This document shows positions 1-11,529 of a DNA stretch of 64,000 bases, piece after piece (the first letter of the stretch is position 1; each line of letters opens with the position of its first letter). The notes under the pieces were generated by a model. It was not told the origin of the DNA and did not search any database. It saw nothing but the letters and a program-made list of their open reading frames with translations. Source of the DNA: Clavelina lepadiformis (lineage: Eukaryota; Chordata; Ascidiacea; Aplousobranchia; Clavelinidae); contig NC_135243.1 in NCBI RefSeq assembly GCF_947623445.1, positions 14,882,501 to 14,946,500 of the forward strand. Reading direction: 5' to 3'. A program made the position numbers and the translations under genes.

Positions 1-8
1 TCGTAGGC
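1..8 (-). rRNA. 5S rRNA gene, 5' end only (cut by window edge)
   Basis: The first eight bases are the 5' end of a minus-strand 5S gene whose body lies outside the window. The array therefore continues to the left, and its true length is greater than seen here. Confidence 0.85.
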
Positions 9-119
9 GATTTCAAATGAAAGAAAATGGCTTTTTTAATTATAATTCGTTTGCATAGGAAATTCAAAATCACAAACAGTTGCTATATATTTAATTGAAA
101 TATACAGCATGACTAAATT

Positions 120-237
120 GCTTACAACAACCGGTATTCCCAGGCGGTCACACATCCAAGTACTCACCGGGCCCGAGGTTGCTTAACTTCCGAGATCGAA
201 CGAGATCGGGTCTACTCAACCCGGTATGGTCGTAGGC
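120..237 (-). rRNA. 5S rRNA gene, first complete copy in the window
   Basis: This 118-nt minus-strand 5S gene is full length in the central region where the short variants lack 10 nt. It differs from the array consensus at several sites, including one in the C-box region (ACACATCC instead of ACCCATCC on the plus strand) and a unique CTCACC. The latter recurs exactly 4,978 bp to the right and marks the higher-order duplication. The 3' flank has only three T residues (plus strand AAATTG), so it lacks the usual TTTT polymerase III stop directly after the gene. Confidence 0.9.
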
Positions 238-343
238 AATTTCAAAAGAAAGAAAATGGCATTTTCAATTATAATTCGATTGCATAAGAAATACAAAAAC
301 GCAAACAGTTGCTAAAAATTTGATTGAAAGGTACAGCATGACT

Positions 344-347
344 AAAA
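344..347 (-). terminator. Polymerase III T-run terminator, shown for one copy
   Basis: Reading the minus strand, the gene ends GTTGTAAGC and is followed by ATTTTAGTC, so a TTTT stop lies immediately downstream. Many other units have AATTTAGTC, with only three T residues. In those the next run of four or more T is roughly 50-60 nt further on, in the spacer. Confidence 0.6.
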
Positions 348-348
348 T

Positions 349-466
349 GCTTACAACACCCGGTATTCCCAGGCGGTCAACCATCCAAGTACTAACAGGG
401 CCCGAGGTTGCTTAACTTCCGAGATCGAACGAGATCAGGTCTGCTCAACCTGGTATGGTCGTAGGC
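349..466 (-). rRNA. 5S rRNA gene (full-length copy)
   Basis: This is a 118-nt minus-strand 5S gene, exactly 229 bp from its neighbour. The 3' flank carries TTTT one base past the gene, as expected for polymerase III termination. It has a substitution in the C-box region (CAACCATCC on the plus strand) and an upstream-half change (ATCAGGTCTGCTC) that defines a recurring subtype in the array. Confidence 0.9.
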
Positions 467-577
467 GATTTCAAAAGAAAGAAAATGGCATTTTCAATTC
501 TAATTCGATTGCATAGGAAATTCAAAAAAGCAAATAGTTGCTAAAAATTTAATTGAAATATACAGCATGACTAAAAT

Positions 578-695
578 GCTTAAAGCACCCGGTATTCCCA
601 GGCGGTCACCCATCCAAGTGCTAACCGGGCCCGAGGTTGCTTAACTTCCGAGATCGAACGAGATCGGATTTACTCAACCTGGTATGGTCGTAGGC
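578..695 (-). rRNA. 5S rRNA gene (full-length copy, near-consensus promoter)
   Basis: This 118-nt minus-strand 5S gene has intact A-box and C-box regions close to the animal 5S consensus. Differences include AAAGCACC at the 3' end and GATTTACTC in the 5' third. It is one of the better candidates in the first kilobase for a transcribable copy, but expression cannot be judged from sequence. Confidence 0.9.
599..646 (-). promoter_or_regulatory. Internal 5S promoter (A box to C box), shown for one copy
   Basis: Within the 578-695 gene, positions 632-646 read on the minus strand as AGTTAAGCAACCTCG, the A-box equivalent. Positions 599-616 contain GATGGGTGACCGCC, the C-box equivalent bound by TFIIIA in animals. 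The same arrangement repeats in every unit. It is listed once because it decides which copies could be active: many copies have changes in the C box. Confidence 0.7.
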
Positions 696-1722
696 GATTT
701 CAAAAGAAAGAAAATGGCTTTATGAATTCTAATTAGATTGCATAAGAAATTCAAAATCACAAACAGTTGCTAAAAATTTAATTGAAATATACAGCATGAC
801 TAAAATGCTTTCAACACCCGGTATTCCCAGGCGGTCACCCATCCAAGTACTAACAGGGCCCGAGGTTGCTTAACTTCCGAGATCGAACGAGATCGGGTTT
901 AATCAATCTGGTATGGTCGTAGGTGATTTCAAATGAAAGAAAATGAATTTTTCAATTCTAATTCGATTGCATAGGAAATTCAAAAAAGTAAACGGATGTT
1001 ATAAATTTAATTGAAGTATACAGCATGACTAAAATGCTTACAACACACGGTAATCCCAGACTTTCACCCATCCAAGTACTAATCGGGCCCGAGGTTGCTT
1101 AACTTCTGAGATCGAACGAGATCATGTCTACTTAACCCGGTATGGTCGTAGGCAATTTCAAAAGAAAGAAAATGGCATTTTCAATTATAATTCGATTGCA
1201 TAAAAAATACAAAAACGCTAACAGTTGCTATAAAAGTAATTGAAATATACAGCATGACTATAATGCTTACAACACCCGGTATTCCCAGGCAGTCACCCAT
1301 CCAACTACTAACCGGGCCCGAGATTGCTTAACTTCCGAGATCGAACGAGATCGGGTCTACTCAACCTGGTATGGTCGTAGGCTATTTCAAAAGAAAGAAA
1401 ATGGCTTTATGAATTATAATTCGATTGCATAAAAAATACAAAAACGCTAACAGTTGCTATAAAAGTAATTGAAATATACAGCATGACTATAATGCTTACA
1501 ACACCCGGTATTCCCAGGCAGTCACCCATCCAACTACTAACCGGGCCCGAGATTGCTTAACTTCCGAGATCGAACGAGATCGGGTCTACTCAACCCGGTA
1601 TGGTCGTAAACGATTTCAAATGAAGGAAAATGGTCTTTCCAATTCTAATTCGATTGCATAGGAAATTCAAAAAAGCAAATAGTTGTTATAAATTTGATTG
1701 AAATATACAGCATGACTAAAAT

Positions 1723-1830
1723 GCTTACAGCACCCGGTATTCCCAGGCGGTCACCCATCCAAGTACTAACCGGTCCCGAGGTTGCTTAACTTCCGAGATC
1801 GGGTCTACTCAACCTGGTATGGTCGTAGGC
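1723..1830 (-). rRNA. 5S rRNA gene variant lacking 10 nt
   Basis: This copy is 108 nt instead of 118. The full-length form has the direct repeat GAGATCG-AAC-GAGATCG on the plus strand. Here one repeat and the three bases between are gone, as expected from slippage or unequal pairing. The loss removes part of the central stem and loop in the 5' half of the RNA, so a normal 5S fold is unlikely. The same short form appears six times in the first 4,978 bp and throughout the array. Its promoter boxes are largely intact, so it could still be transcribed. Confidence 0.85.
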
Positions 1831-2160
1831 GATTTCAAATGAAAGAAAATGGCTTTTTTAATTATAATTCGTTTGCATAGGAAATTCAAAATCACATACA
1901 GTTGCTATATATTTAATTGAAATATACAGCATGACTAAATTGCTTACAACAACCGGTATTCCCAGGCGGTCACACATCCAAGTACTAACCGGGCTCGAGG
2001 TTGCTTAACTTCCGAGATCGGGTCTACTCAACCTGGTATGGTCGTAGGCGAATTGAAATGAAAGGAAATGGCATTTTCAATTCTAATTCAATTGCATAGG
2101 AAATTCAAAAAAGCAAAAAGTTGTTATAAACTTAATTGAAAGATACAGCATGACTAAAAT

Positions 2161-2268
2161 GATTACAACACCCGGTATTACCACGCAATCACCCATCCAA
2201 GTATTAACCAGGCCCGAGGTTGCTTAACTTCCGAGATCGGGTCTACTCAACCTGGTATGGTCGTAGAC
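2161..2268 (-). pseudogene. Divergent 5S rRNA pseudogene of a recurring subtype
   Basis: This 108-nt copy has the 10-nt deletion plus a linked set of changes: TATTACCACGCAATC replaces TATTCCCAGGCGGTC and GTATTAACC replaces GTACTAACC on the plus strand. The first set falls in the C-box region and the opposing stem, so both the TFIIIA site and the RNA fold should be affected. The same haplotype recurs, for example near 7,140, 10,310, 11,890, 12,560, 13,220, 20,480, 22,980, 27,270, 29,530, 32,240, 35,170, 37,650 and 40,830. It is therefore a subfamily that spreads with the array, not a chance mutant. Confidence 0.8.
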
Positions 2269-4978
2269 GTTTTAAAATGAAAGAAAATGGCTGTTTTAAT
2301 TCTAATTCGATTGCATAGGAAATTCAAAATCACAAACAGTTGCTATTAATTTAATTGAAATATACAGCATGACTAAATTGCTTATAACACCCGGTATTCC
2401 CAGGCGGTCACCCATCCAAGTTATAACCGGGACCGAGGTTGCTTAACTTCCGAGATCGGGTATACTCAACCTGGTATGGTCGTAGGCGATTTCAAAAGAA
2501 AGAAAAGGGCATTTTCAATTGTAATTCGATTGCATAGGAAATTAATAAATGCAAACAGTTGCTAGACATTTGATTGAAAGATACAGCATGACTAAAATGC
2601 TTACAACACCCGGTATTCCTAGGCGGTCAACCATCCAAGTACTAACAGGGCCCGAGGGTGCTTAACTTCCGAGATCAAACGAGATCAGGTCTGCTCAACC
2701 TAGTATGGTCGTAGGCGATTTCAAAAGAAAGAAAATAGCATTTTCAATTCTAATTCGATTGCATAGGAAATTCAAAAAAGCAAATAGTTGCTAAAAATTT
2801 AATTGAAATATACAGCATGACTAAAATGCTTAAAGCACCCGGTATTCCCAGGCGGTCACCCATCCAAGTACTAACCGGGCCCGAGGTTGCTTAACTTCCG
2901 AGATCGAACGAGATCGGATCTACTCAACCTGGTATGGTCGTAGGCGATTTCAAAAGAAAGAAAATGGCTTTATGAATTCTAATTCGATTGCATAGGAAAT
3001 TCAAAAAAGCAGATAGTTGTTATAAATTTGATTGAAATATACAGCATGACTAAAATGCTTACAGCACCCGGTATTCCCAGGCGGTCACCCATCCAAGTAC
3101 TAACTGGTCCCGAGGTTGCTTAACTTCCGAAATCGGGTCTACTCAACCTGGTATGGTCGTAGGCGATTTCAAATGAAAGAAAATGGCTTTTTTAATTATA
3201 ATTCGTTTGCATAGGAAATTCAAAATCACAAACAGTTGCTATATATTTAACTGAAATATACAGCATGACTAAAATGCTTACAACACACAGTATTCCCAGG
3301 CGGTCACCCATCCAAGTACTAACAGGGCCCGAGGTTGCTTAACTTCCGAGATCGAACGAGATCGGGTCTACTCAACCTGGTATGGTCGTAGGCGATTTCA
3401 AATGAAAGAAAATGGATTTTTCAATTCTAATTCGATTGCATAGGAAATTCAAAAAAGTAAACGGATGTTATAAATTTAATTGAAGTATACAGCATGACTA
3501 AAATGCTTACAACACACGGTATTCCCAGACGGTCACCCATCCAATTACTAATCGGGCCCGAGGTTGCTTAACTTCCGAGATCGAACGAGATCAGGTCTAC
3601 TTAACCCGGTATGGTCGTAGGCAATTTCAAAAGAAAGAAAATGGCATTTTCAATTCTAATTCGATTGCATAAAAAATACAAAAACGCTAACAGTTGCTAT
3701 AAAAATAATTGAAATATACAGCATGACTAAAATGCTTACAACACCCGGTATTCCCAGGCAGTCACCCATCCAAGTACTAACCGGGCCCGAGGTTGCTTAA
3801 CTTCCGAGATCGAACGAGATGGGGTCTACTCAACCCGGTATGGTCGTAAACGATTTCAAATGAAGGAAAATGGTCTTTCCAATTCTAATTCGATTGCATA
3901 GAAAATTCAAAAAAGCAAATAGTTGTTATAAATTTGATTGAAATATACAGCATGACTAAAATGCTTACAGCACCCGTTATTCCCAGGCGGTCACCCATCC
4001 AAGTACTAACCGGGCCCGAGGTTGCTTAACTTCCGAGATCGAACGAGATCGTGTCTACTCAACCTGATATGGTCGTAGGCGATTGGAAATGAAAGAAAAT
4101 GGCCTTTTCAATTCTAATTCAATTGCATAGGAAATTCAAAAAAGCAAAAAGTTGTTATAAATTTGATTGAAAGATACAGCATGACTAAAATGCTTACAAC
4201 ACACGGTATTCCCAGACAGTCACCCATCCAAGTACTAATCGGGCCCGAGGTTGCTTAACTTCCGAGATCGAACGAGATCAGGTCTACTTAACCCGGTATG
4301 GTCGTAGGCAATTTCAAAAGAAAGAAAATTGCATTTTCAATTATAATTCGATTGCATAAAAAATACAAAAACGCTAACAGTTGCTATAAAAATAATTGAA
4401 ATATACAGCAAGACTAAAATGCTTACAACACCCGGTAATCCCAGGCAGTCACCCATCCAACTACTAACCGGGCCCGAGATTGCTTAACTTCCGAGATCGA
4501 ACGAGATCGGGTCTACTCAACCTGGTATGGTCGTAGGCGATTTCAAAACAAAGAAAATGGCTTTATGAATTCTAATTCGATTGCATAGGAAATTCAAAAA
4601 AGCAAATAGTTGCTAAAAATTGAATTAAATTATACAGCATGACTAAAATGCTTACAACACCCGGTATTCCCAGGCGATCACCCATCCAAGTACTAACCGG
4701 GCCCGAGGTTGCTTAACTTCCGAGATCGAACGAGATGGGGTCTACTCAACCCGGTATGGTCGTAAACGATTTCAAATGAAGGAAAATTGTCTTTCCAATT
4801 CTAATTCGATTGCATAGGAAATTCAAAAAAGCAAATAGTTGTTATAAATTTGATTGAAATATACAGCATGACTAAAATGCATACAGCACCCGGTATTCCC
4901 AGGCGGTCACCCATCCAAGTACTAACCGGTCCCGAGGTTGCTTAACTTCCGGGATCGGGTCTACTCAACCTGGTATGG

Positions 4979-7900
4979 TCGTAGGCGATTTCAAATGAAA
5001 GAAAATGGCTTTTTTAATTATAATTCGTTTGCATAGGAAATTCAAAATCACAAACAGTTGCTATATATTTAATTGAAATATACAGCATGACTAAATTGCT
5101 TACAACAACCGGTATTCCCAGGCGGTCACACATCCAAGTACTCACCGGGCCCGAGGTTGCTTAACTTCCGAGATCGAACGAGATCGGGTCTACTCAACCC
5201 GGTATGGTCGTAGGCAATTTCAAAAGAAAGAAAATGGCATTTTCAATTATAATTCGATTGCATAAGAAATACAAAAACGCAAACAGTTGCTAAAAATTTG
5301 ATTGAAAGGTACAGCATGACTAAAATGCTTACAACACCCGGTATTCCCAGGCGGTCAACCATCCAAGTACTAACAGGGCCCGAGGTTGCTTAACTTCCGA
5401 GATCGAACGAGATCAGGTCTGCTCAACCTGGTATGGTCGTAGGCGATTTCAAAAGAAAGAAAATGGCATTTTCAATTCTAATTCGATTGCATAGGAAATT
5501 CAAAAAAGCAAATAGTTGCTAAAAATTTAATTGAAATATACAGCATGACTAAAATGCTTAAAGCACCCGGTATTCCCAGGCGGTCACCCATCCAAGTGCT
5601 AACCGGGCCCGAGGTTGCTTAACTTCCGAGATCGAACGAGATCGGATTTACTCAACCTGGTATGGTCGTAGGCGATTTCAAAAGAAAGAAAATGGCTTTA
5701 TGAATTCTAATTAGATTGCATAAGAAATTCAAAATCACAAACAGTTGCTAAAAATTTAATTGAAATATACAGCATGACTAAAATGCTTTCAACACCCGGT
5801 ATTCCCAGGCGGTCACCCATCCAAGTACTAACAGGGCCCGAGGTTGCTTAACTTCCGAGATCGAACGAGATCGGGTTTAATCAATCTGGTATGGTCGTAG
5901 GTGATTTCAAATGAAAGAAAATGAATTTTTCAATTCTAATTCGATTGCATAGGAAATTCAAAAAAGTAAACGGATGTTATAAATTTAATTGAAGTATACA
6001 GCATGACTAAAATGCTTACAACACACGGTAATCCCAGACTTTCACCCATCCAAGTACTAATCGGGCCCGAGGTTGCTTAACTTCTGAGATCGAACGAGAT
6101 CATGTCTACTTAACCCGGTATGGTCGTAGGCAATTTCAAAAGAAAGAAAATGGCATTTTCAATTATAATTCGATTGCATAAAAAATACAAAAACGCTAAC
6201 AGTTGCTATAAAAGTAATTGAAATATACAGCATGACTATAATGCTTACAACACCCGGTATTCCCAGGCAGTCACCCATCCAACTACTAACCGGGCCCGAG
6301 ATTGCTTAACTTCCGAGATCGAACGAGATCGGGTCTACTCAACCTGGTATGGTCGTAGGCTATTTCAAAAGAAAGAAAATGGCTTTATGAATTATAATTC
6401 GATTGCATAAAAAATACAAAAACGCTAACAGTTGCTATAAAAGTAATTGAAATATACAGCATGACTATAATGCTTACAACACCCGGTATTCCCAGGCAGT
6501 CACCCATCCAACTACTAACCGGGCCCGAGATTGCTTAACTTCCGAGATCGAACGAGATCGGGTCTACTCAACCCGGTATGGTCGTAAACGATTTCAAATG
6601 AAGGAAAATGGTCTTTCCAATTCTAATTCGATTGCATAGGAAATTCAAAAAAGCAAATAGTTGTTATAAATTTGATTGAAATATACAGCATGACTAAAAT
6701 GCTTACAGCACCCGGTATTCCCAGGCGGTCACCCATCCAAGTACTAACCGGTCCCGAGGTTGCTTAACTTCCGAGATCGGGTCTACTCAACCTGGTATGG
6801 TCGTAGGCGATTTCAAATGAAAGAAAATGGCTTTTTTAATTATAATTCGTTTGCATAGGAAATTCAAAATCACATACAGTTGCTATATATTTAATTGAAA
6901 TATACAGCATGACTAAATTGCTTACAACAACCGGTATTCCCAGGCGGTCACACATCCAAGTACTAACCGGGCTCGAGGTTGCTTAACTTCCGAGATCGGG
7001 TCTACTCAACCTGGTATGGTCGTAGGCGAATTGAAATGAAAGGAAATGGCATTTTCAATTCTAATTCAATTGCATAGGAAATTCAAAAAAGCAAAAAGTT
7101 GTTATAAACTTAATTGAAAGATACAGCATGACTAAAATGATTACAACACCCGGTATTACCACGCAATCACCCATCCAAGTATTAACCAGGCCCGAGGTTG
7201 CTTAACTTCCGAGATCGGGTCTACTCAACCTGGTATGGTCGTAGACGTTTTAAAATGAAAGAAAATGGCTGTTTTAATTCTAATTCGATTGCATAGGAAA
7301 TTCAAAATCACAAACAGTTGCTATTAATTTAATTGAAATATACAGCATGACTAAATTGCTTATAACACCCGGTATTCCCAGGCGGTCACCCATCCAAGTT
7401 ATAACCGGGACCGAGGTTGCTTAACTTCCGAGATCGGGTATACTCAACCTGGTATGGTCGTAGGCGATTTCAAAAGAAAGAAAAGGGCATTTTCAATTGT
7501 AATTCGATTGCATAGGAAATTAATAAATGCAAACAGTTGCTAGACATTTGATTGAAAGATACAGCATGACTAAAATGCTTACAACACCCGGTATTCCTAG
7601 GCGGTCAACCATCCAAGTACTAACAGGGCCCGAGGGTGCTTAACTTCCGAGATCAAACGAGATCAGGTCTGCTCAACCTAGTATGGTCGTAGGCGATTTC
7701 AAAAGAAAGAAAATAGCATTTTCAATTCTAATTCGATTGCATAGGAAATTCAAAAAAGCAAATAGTTGCTAAAAATTTAATTGAAATATACAGCATGACT
7801 AAAATGCTTAAAGCACCCGGTATTCCCAGGCGGTCACCCATCCAAGTACTAACCGGGCCCGAGGTTGCTTAACTTCCGAGATCGAACGAGATCGGATCTA

Positions 7901-9956
7901 CTCAACCTGGTATGGTCGTAGGCGATTTCAAAAGAAAGAAAATGGCTTTATGAATTCTAATTCGATTGCATAGGAAATTCAAAAAAGCAGATAGTTGTTA
8001 TAAATTTGATTGAAATATACAGCATGACTAAAATGCTTACAGCACCCGGTATTCCCAGGCGGTCACCCATCCAAGTACTAACTGGTCCCGAGGTTGCTTA
8101 ACTTCCGAAATCGGGTCTACTCAACCTGGTATGGTCGTAGGCGATTTCAAATGAAAGAAAATGGCTTTTTTAATTATAATTCGTTTGCATAGGAAATTCA
8201 AAATCACAAACAGTTGCTATATATTTAACTGAAATATACAGCATGACTAAAATGCTTACAACACACAGTATTCCCAGGCGGTCACCCATCCAAGTACTAA
8301 CAGGGCCCGAGGTTGCTTAACTTCCGAGATCGAACGAGATCGGGTCTACTCAACCTGGTATGGTCGTAGGCGATTTCAAATGAAAGAAAATGGATTTTTC
8401 AATTCTAATTCGATTGCATAGGAAATTCAAAAAAGTAAACGGATGTTATAAATTTAATTGAAGTATACAGCATGACTAAAATGCTTACAACACACGGTAT
8501 TCCCAGACGGTCACCCATCCAATTACTAATCGGGCCCGAGGTTGCTTAACTTCCGAGATCGAACGAGATCAGGTCTACTTAACCCGGTATGGTCGTAGGC
8601 AATTTCAAAAGAAAGAAAATGGCATTTTCAATTCTAATTCGATTGCATAAAAAATACAAAAACGCTAACAGTTGCTATAAAAATAATTGAAATATACAGC
8701 ATGACTAAAATGCTTACAACACCCGGTATTCCCAGGCAGTCACCCATCCAAGTACTAACCGGGCCCGAGGTTGCTTAACTTCCGAGATCGAACGAGATGG
8801 GGTCTACTCAACCCGGTATGGTCGTAAACGATTTCAAATGAAGGAAAATGGTCTTTCCAATTCTAATTCGATTGCATAGAAAATTCAAAAAAGCAAATAG
8901 TTGTTATAAATTTGATTGAAATATACAGCATGACTAAAATGCTTACAGCACCCGTTATTCCCAGGCGGTCACCCATCCAAGTACTAACCGGGCCCGAGGT
9001 TGCTTAACTTCCGAGATCGAACGAGATCGTGTCTACTCAACCTGATATGGTCGTAGGCGATTGGAAATGAAAGAAAATGGCCTTTTCAATTCTAATTCAA
9101 TTGCATAGGAAATTCAAAAAAGCAAAAAGTTGTTATAAATTTGATTGAAAGATACAGCATGACTAAAATGCTTACAACACACGGTATTCCCAGACAGTCA
9201 CCCATCCAAGTACTAATCGGGCCCGAGGTTGCTTAACTTCCGAGATCGAACGAGATCAGGTCTACTTAACCCGGTATGGTCGTAGGCAATTTCAAAAGAA
9301 AGAAAATTGCATTTTCAATTATAATTCGATTGCATAAAAAATACAAAAACGCTAACAGTTGCTATAAAAATAATTGAAATATACAGCAAGACTAAAATGC
9401 TTACAACACCCGGTAATCCCAGGCAGTCACCCATCCAACTACTAACCGGGCCCGAGATTGCTTAACTTCCGAGATCGAACGAGATCGGGTCTACTCAACC
9501 TGGTATGGTCGTAGGCGATTTCAAAACAAAGAAAATGGCTTTATGAATTCTAATTCGATTGCATAGGAAATTCAAAAAAGCAAATAGTTGCTAAAAATTG
9601 AATTAAATTATACAGCATGACTAAAATGCTTACAACACCCGGTATTCCCAGGCGATCACCCATCCAAGTACTAACCGGGCCCGAGGTTGCTTAACTTCCG
9701 AGATCGAACGAGATGGGGTCTACTCAACCCGGTATGGTCGTAAACGATTTCAAATGAAGGAAAATTGTCTTTCCAATTCTAATTCGATTGCATAGGAAAT
9801 TCAAAAAAGCAAATAGTTGTTATAAATTTGATTGAAATATACAGCATGACTAAAATGCATACAGCACCCGGTATTCCCAGGCAATCACCCATCCAAGTAC
9901 TAACCGGTCCCGAGGTTGCTTAACTTCCGGGATCGGGTCTACTCAACCTGGTATGG
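4979..9956. repeat. Higher-order repeat, copy 2 of the 4,978-bp tandem duplication
   Basis: This block repeats 1-4,978 almost base for base. Reading both blocks side by side I noticed only one clear difference: near 9,882 the plus strand reads GGCAATCACCC where copy 1 has GGCGGTCACCC, a two-base change toward the divergent pseudogene type. A further diverged partial copy follows from about 9,957, where the CTCACC mark is absent. The near identity means a very recent unequal exchange, or an assembly duplication. Confidence 0.9.
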
Positions 9957-11529
9957 TCGTAGGCGATTTCAAATGAAAGAAAATGGCTTTTTTAATTATA
10001 ATTCGTTTGCATAGGAAATTCAAAATCACAAACAGTTGCTATATATTTAATTGAAATATACAGCATGACTAAATTGCTTACAACAACCGGTATTCCCAGG
10101 CGGTCACACATCCAAGTACTAACCGGGCCCGAGGTTGCTTAACTTCCGAGATCGAACGAGATCGGGTCTACTCAACCTGGTATGGTCGTAGGCGAATTGA
10201 AATGAAAGAAAATTGCCTTTTCAATTGTAATTCAATTGCATAGGAAATTCAAAAAAGCAAAAAGTTGTTATAAGTTTAATTGAAAGATACAGCATGACTA
10301 AAATGATTACAACACCCGGTATTACCACGCAATCACCCATCCAAGTATTAACCAGGCCCGAGGTTGCTTAACTTCCGAGATCGGGTATACTCAACCTGGT
10401 ATGGTCGTAGGCGTTTTAAAATGAAAGAAAATGGCTTTTTTAATTCTAATTCGATTGCATAGGAAATTCAAAATCACAAACAGTTGCTATTAATTTAATT
10501 GAAATATACAGCATGACTAAATTGCTTATAACACCCGGTATTCCCAGGCGGTCACCCATCCAAGTTATAACCTGGACCGAGGTTGCTTAACTTCCGAGAT
10601 CGGGTATACTCAACCTGGTATGGTCGTAGGCGATTTCAAAAGAAAGAAAAGGGCATTTTCAATTGTAATTCGATTGCATAGGAAATTAATAAACGCAAAC
10701 AGTTGCTAGACATTTGATTGAAATATACAGCATGACTAAAATGCTTACAACACCCGGTATTCCTAGGCGGTCAACCATCCAAGTACTAACAGGGCCCGAG
10801 GTTGCTTAACTTCCGAGATCGAACGAGATCAGGTCTGCTCAACCTGGTATGGTCGTAGGCGATTTCAAAAGAAAGAAAATGGCATTTTCAATTCTAATTC
10901 GATTGCATAGGAAATTCAAAAAAGCAAATAGTTGCTAAAAATTTAATTGAAATATACAGCATGACTAAAATGCTTAAAGCACCCGGTATTCCCAGGCGGT
11001 CACCCATCCAAGTACTAACCGGGCCCGAGGTTGCTTAACTTCCGAGATCGAACGAGATCGGATCTACTCAACCTGGTATGGTCGTAGGCGATTTCAAAAG
11101 AAAGAAAATGGCTTTATGAATTCTAATTAGATTGCATAAGAAATTCAAAATCACAAACAATTGCTAAAAATTTAATTGAAATATACAGCATGACTAAAAT
11201 GCTTTCAACACCCGGTATTCCCAGGCGGTCACCCATCCAAGTACTAACCGGGCCCGAGGTTGCTTAACTTCCGAGATCGAACGAGATCGGTTCTACTCAA
11301 CCCGGTATGGTCGTAGACGATTTCAAATGAAAGAAAATGGTCTTTCCAATTCTAATTCGATTGCATAGGAAATTCAAAAAAGCAAATAGTTGCTATAAAT
11401 TTGATTGAAATATACTGCATGACTATAATGCTTACAACACCCGTTATTCCCAGGCGGTCACCCATCCAAGTACTAACCGGGCCCGAGGTTGCTTAACTTC
11501 CGAGATCGGGTCTACTCAACCTGGTATGG

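Larger units (their letters stand above)
1..4978. repeat. Higher-order repeat, copy 1 of a 4,978-bp tandem duplication
   Basis: This block holds 22 5S units. The length equals 16 units of 229 bp plus 6 of 219 bp, matching the six short genes seen. Unit-specific marks, such as CTCACC at about 154 and CACATACAG near 1,893, reappear in the same order 4,978 bp to the right. Confidence 0.9.
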
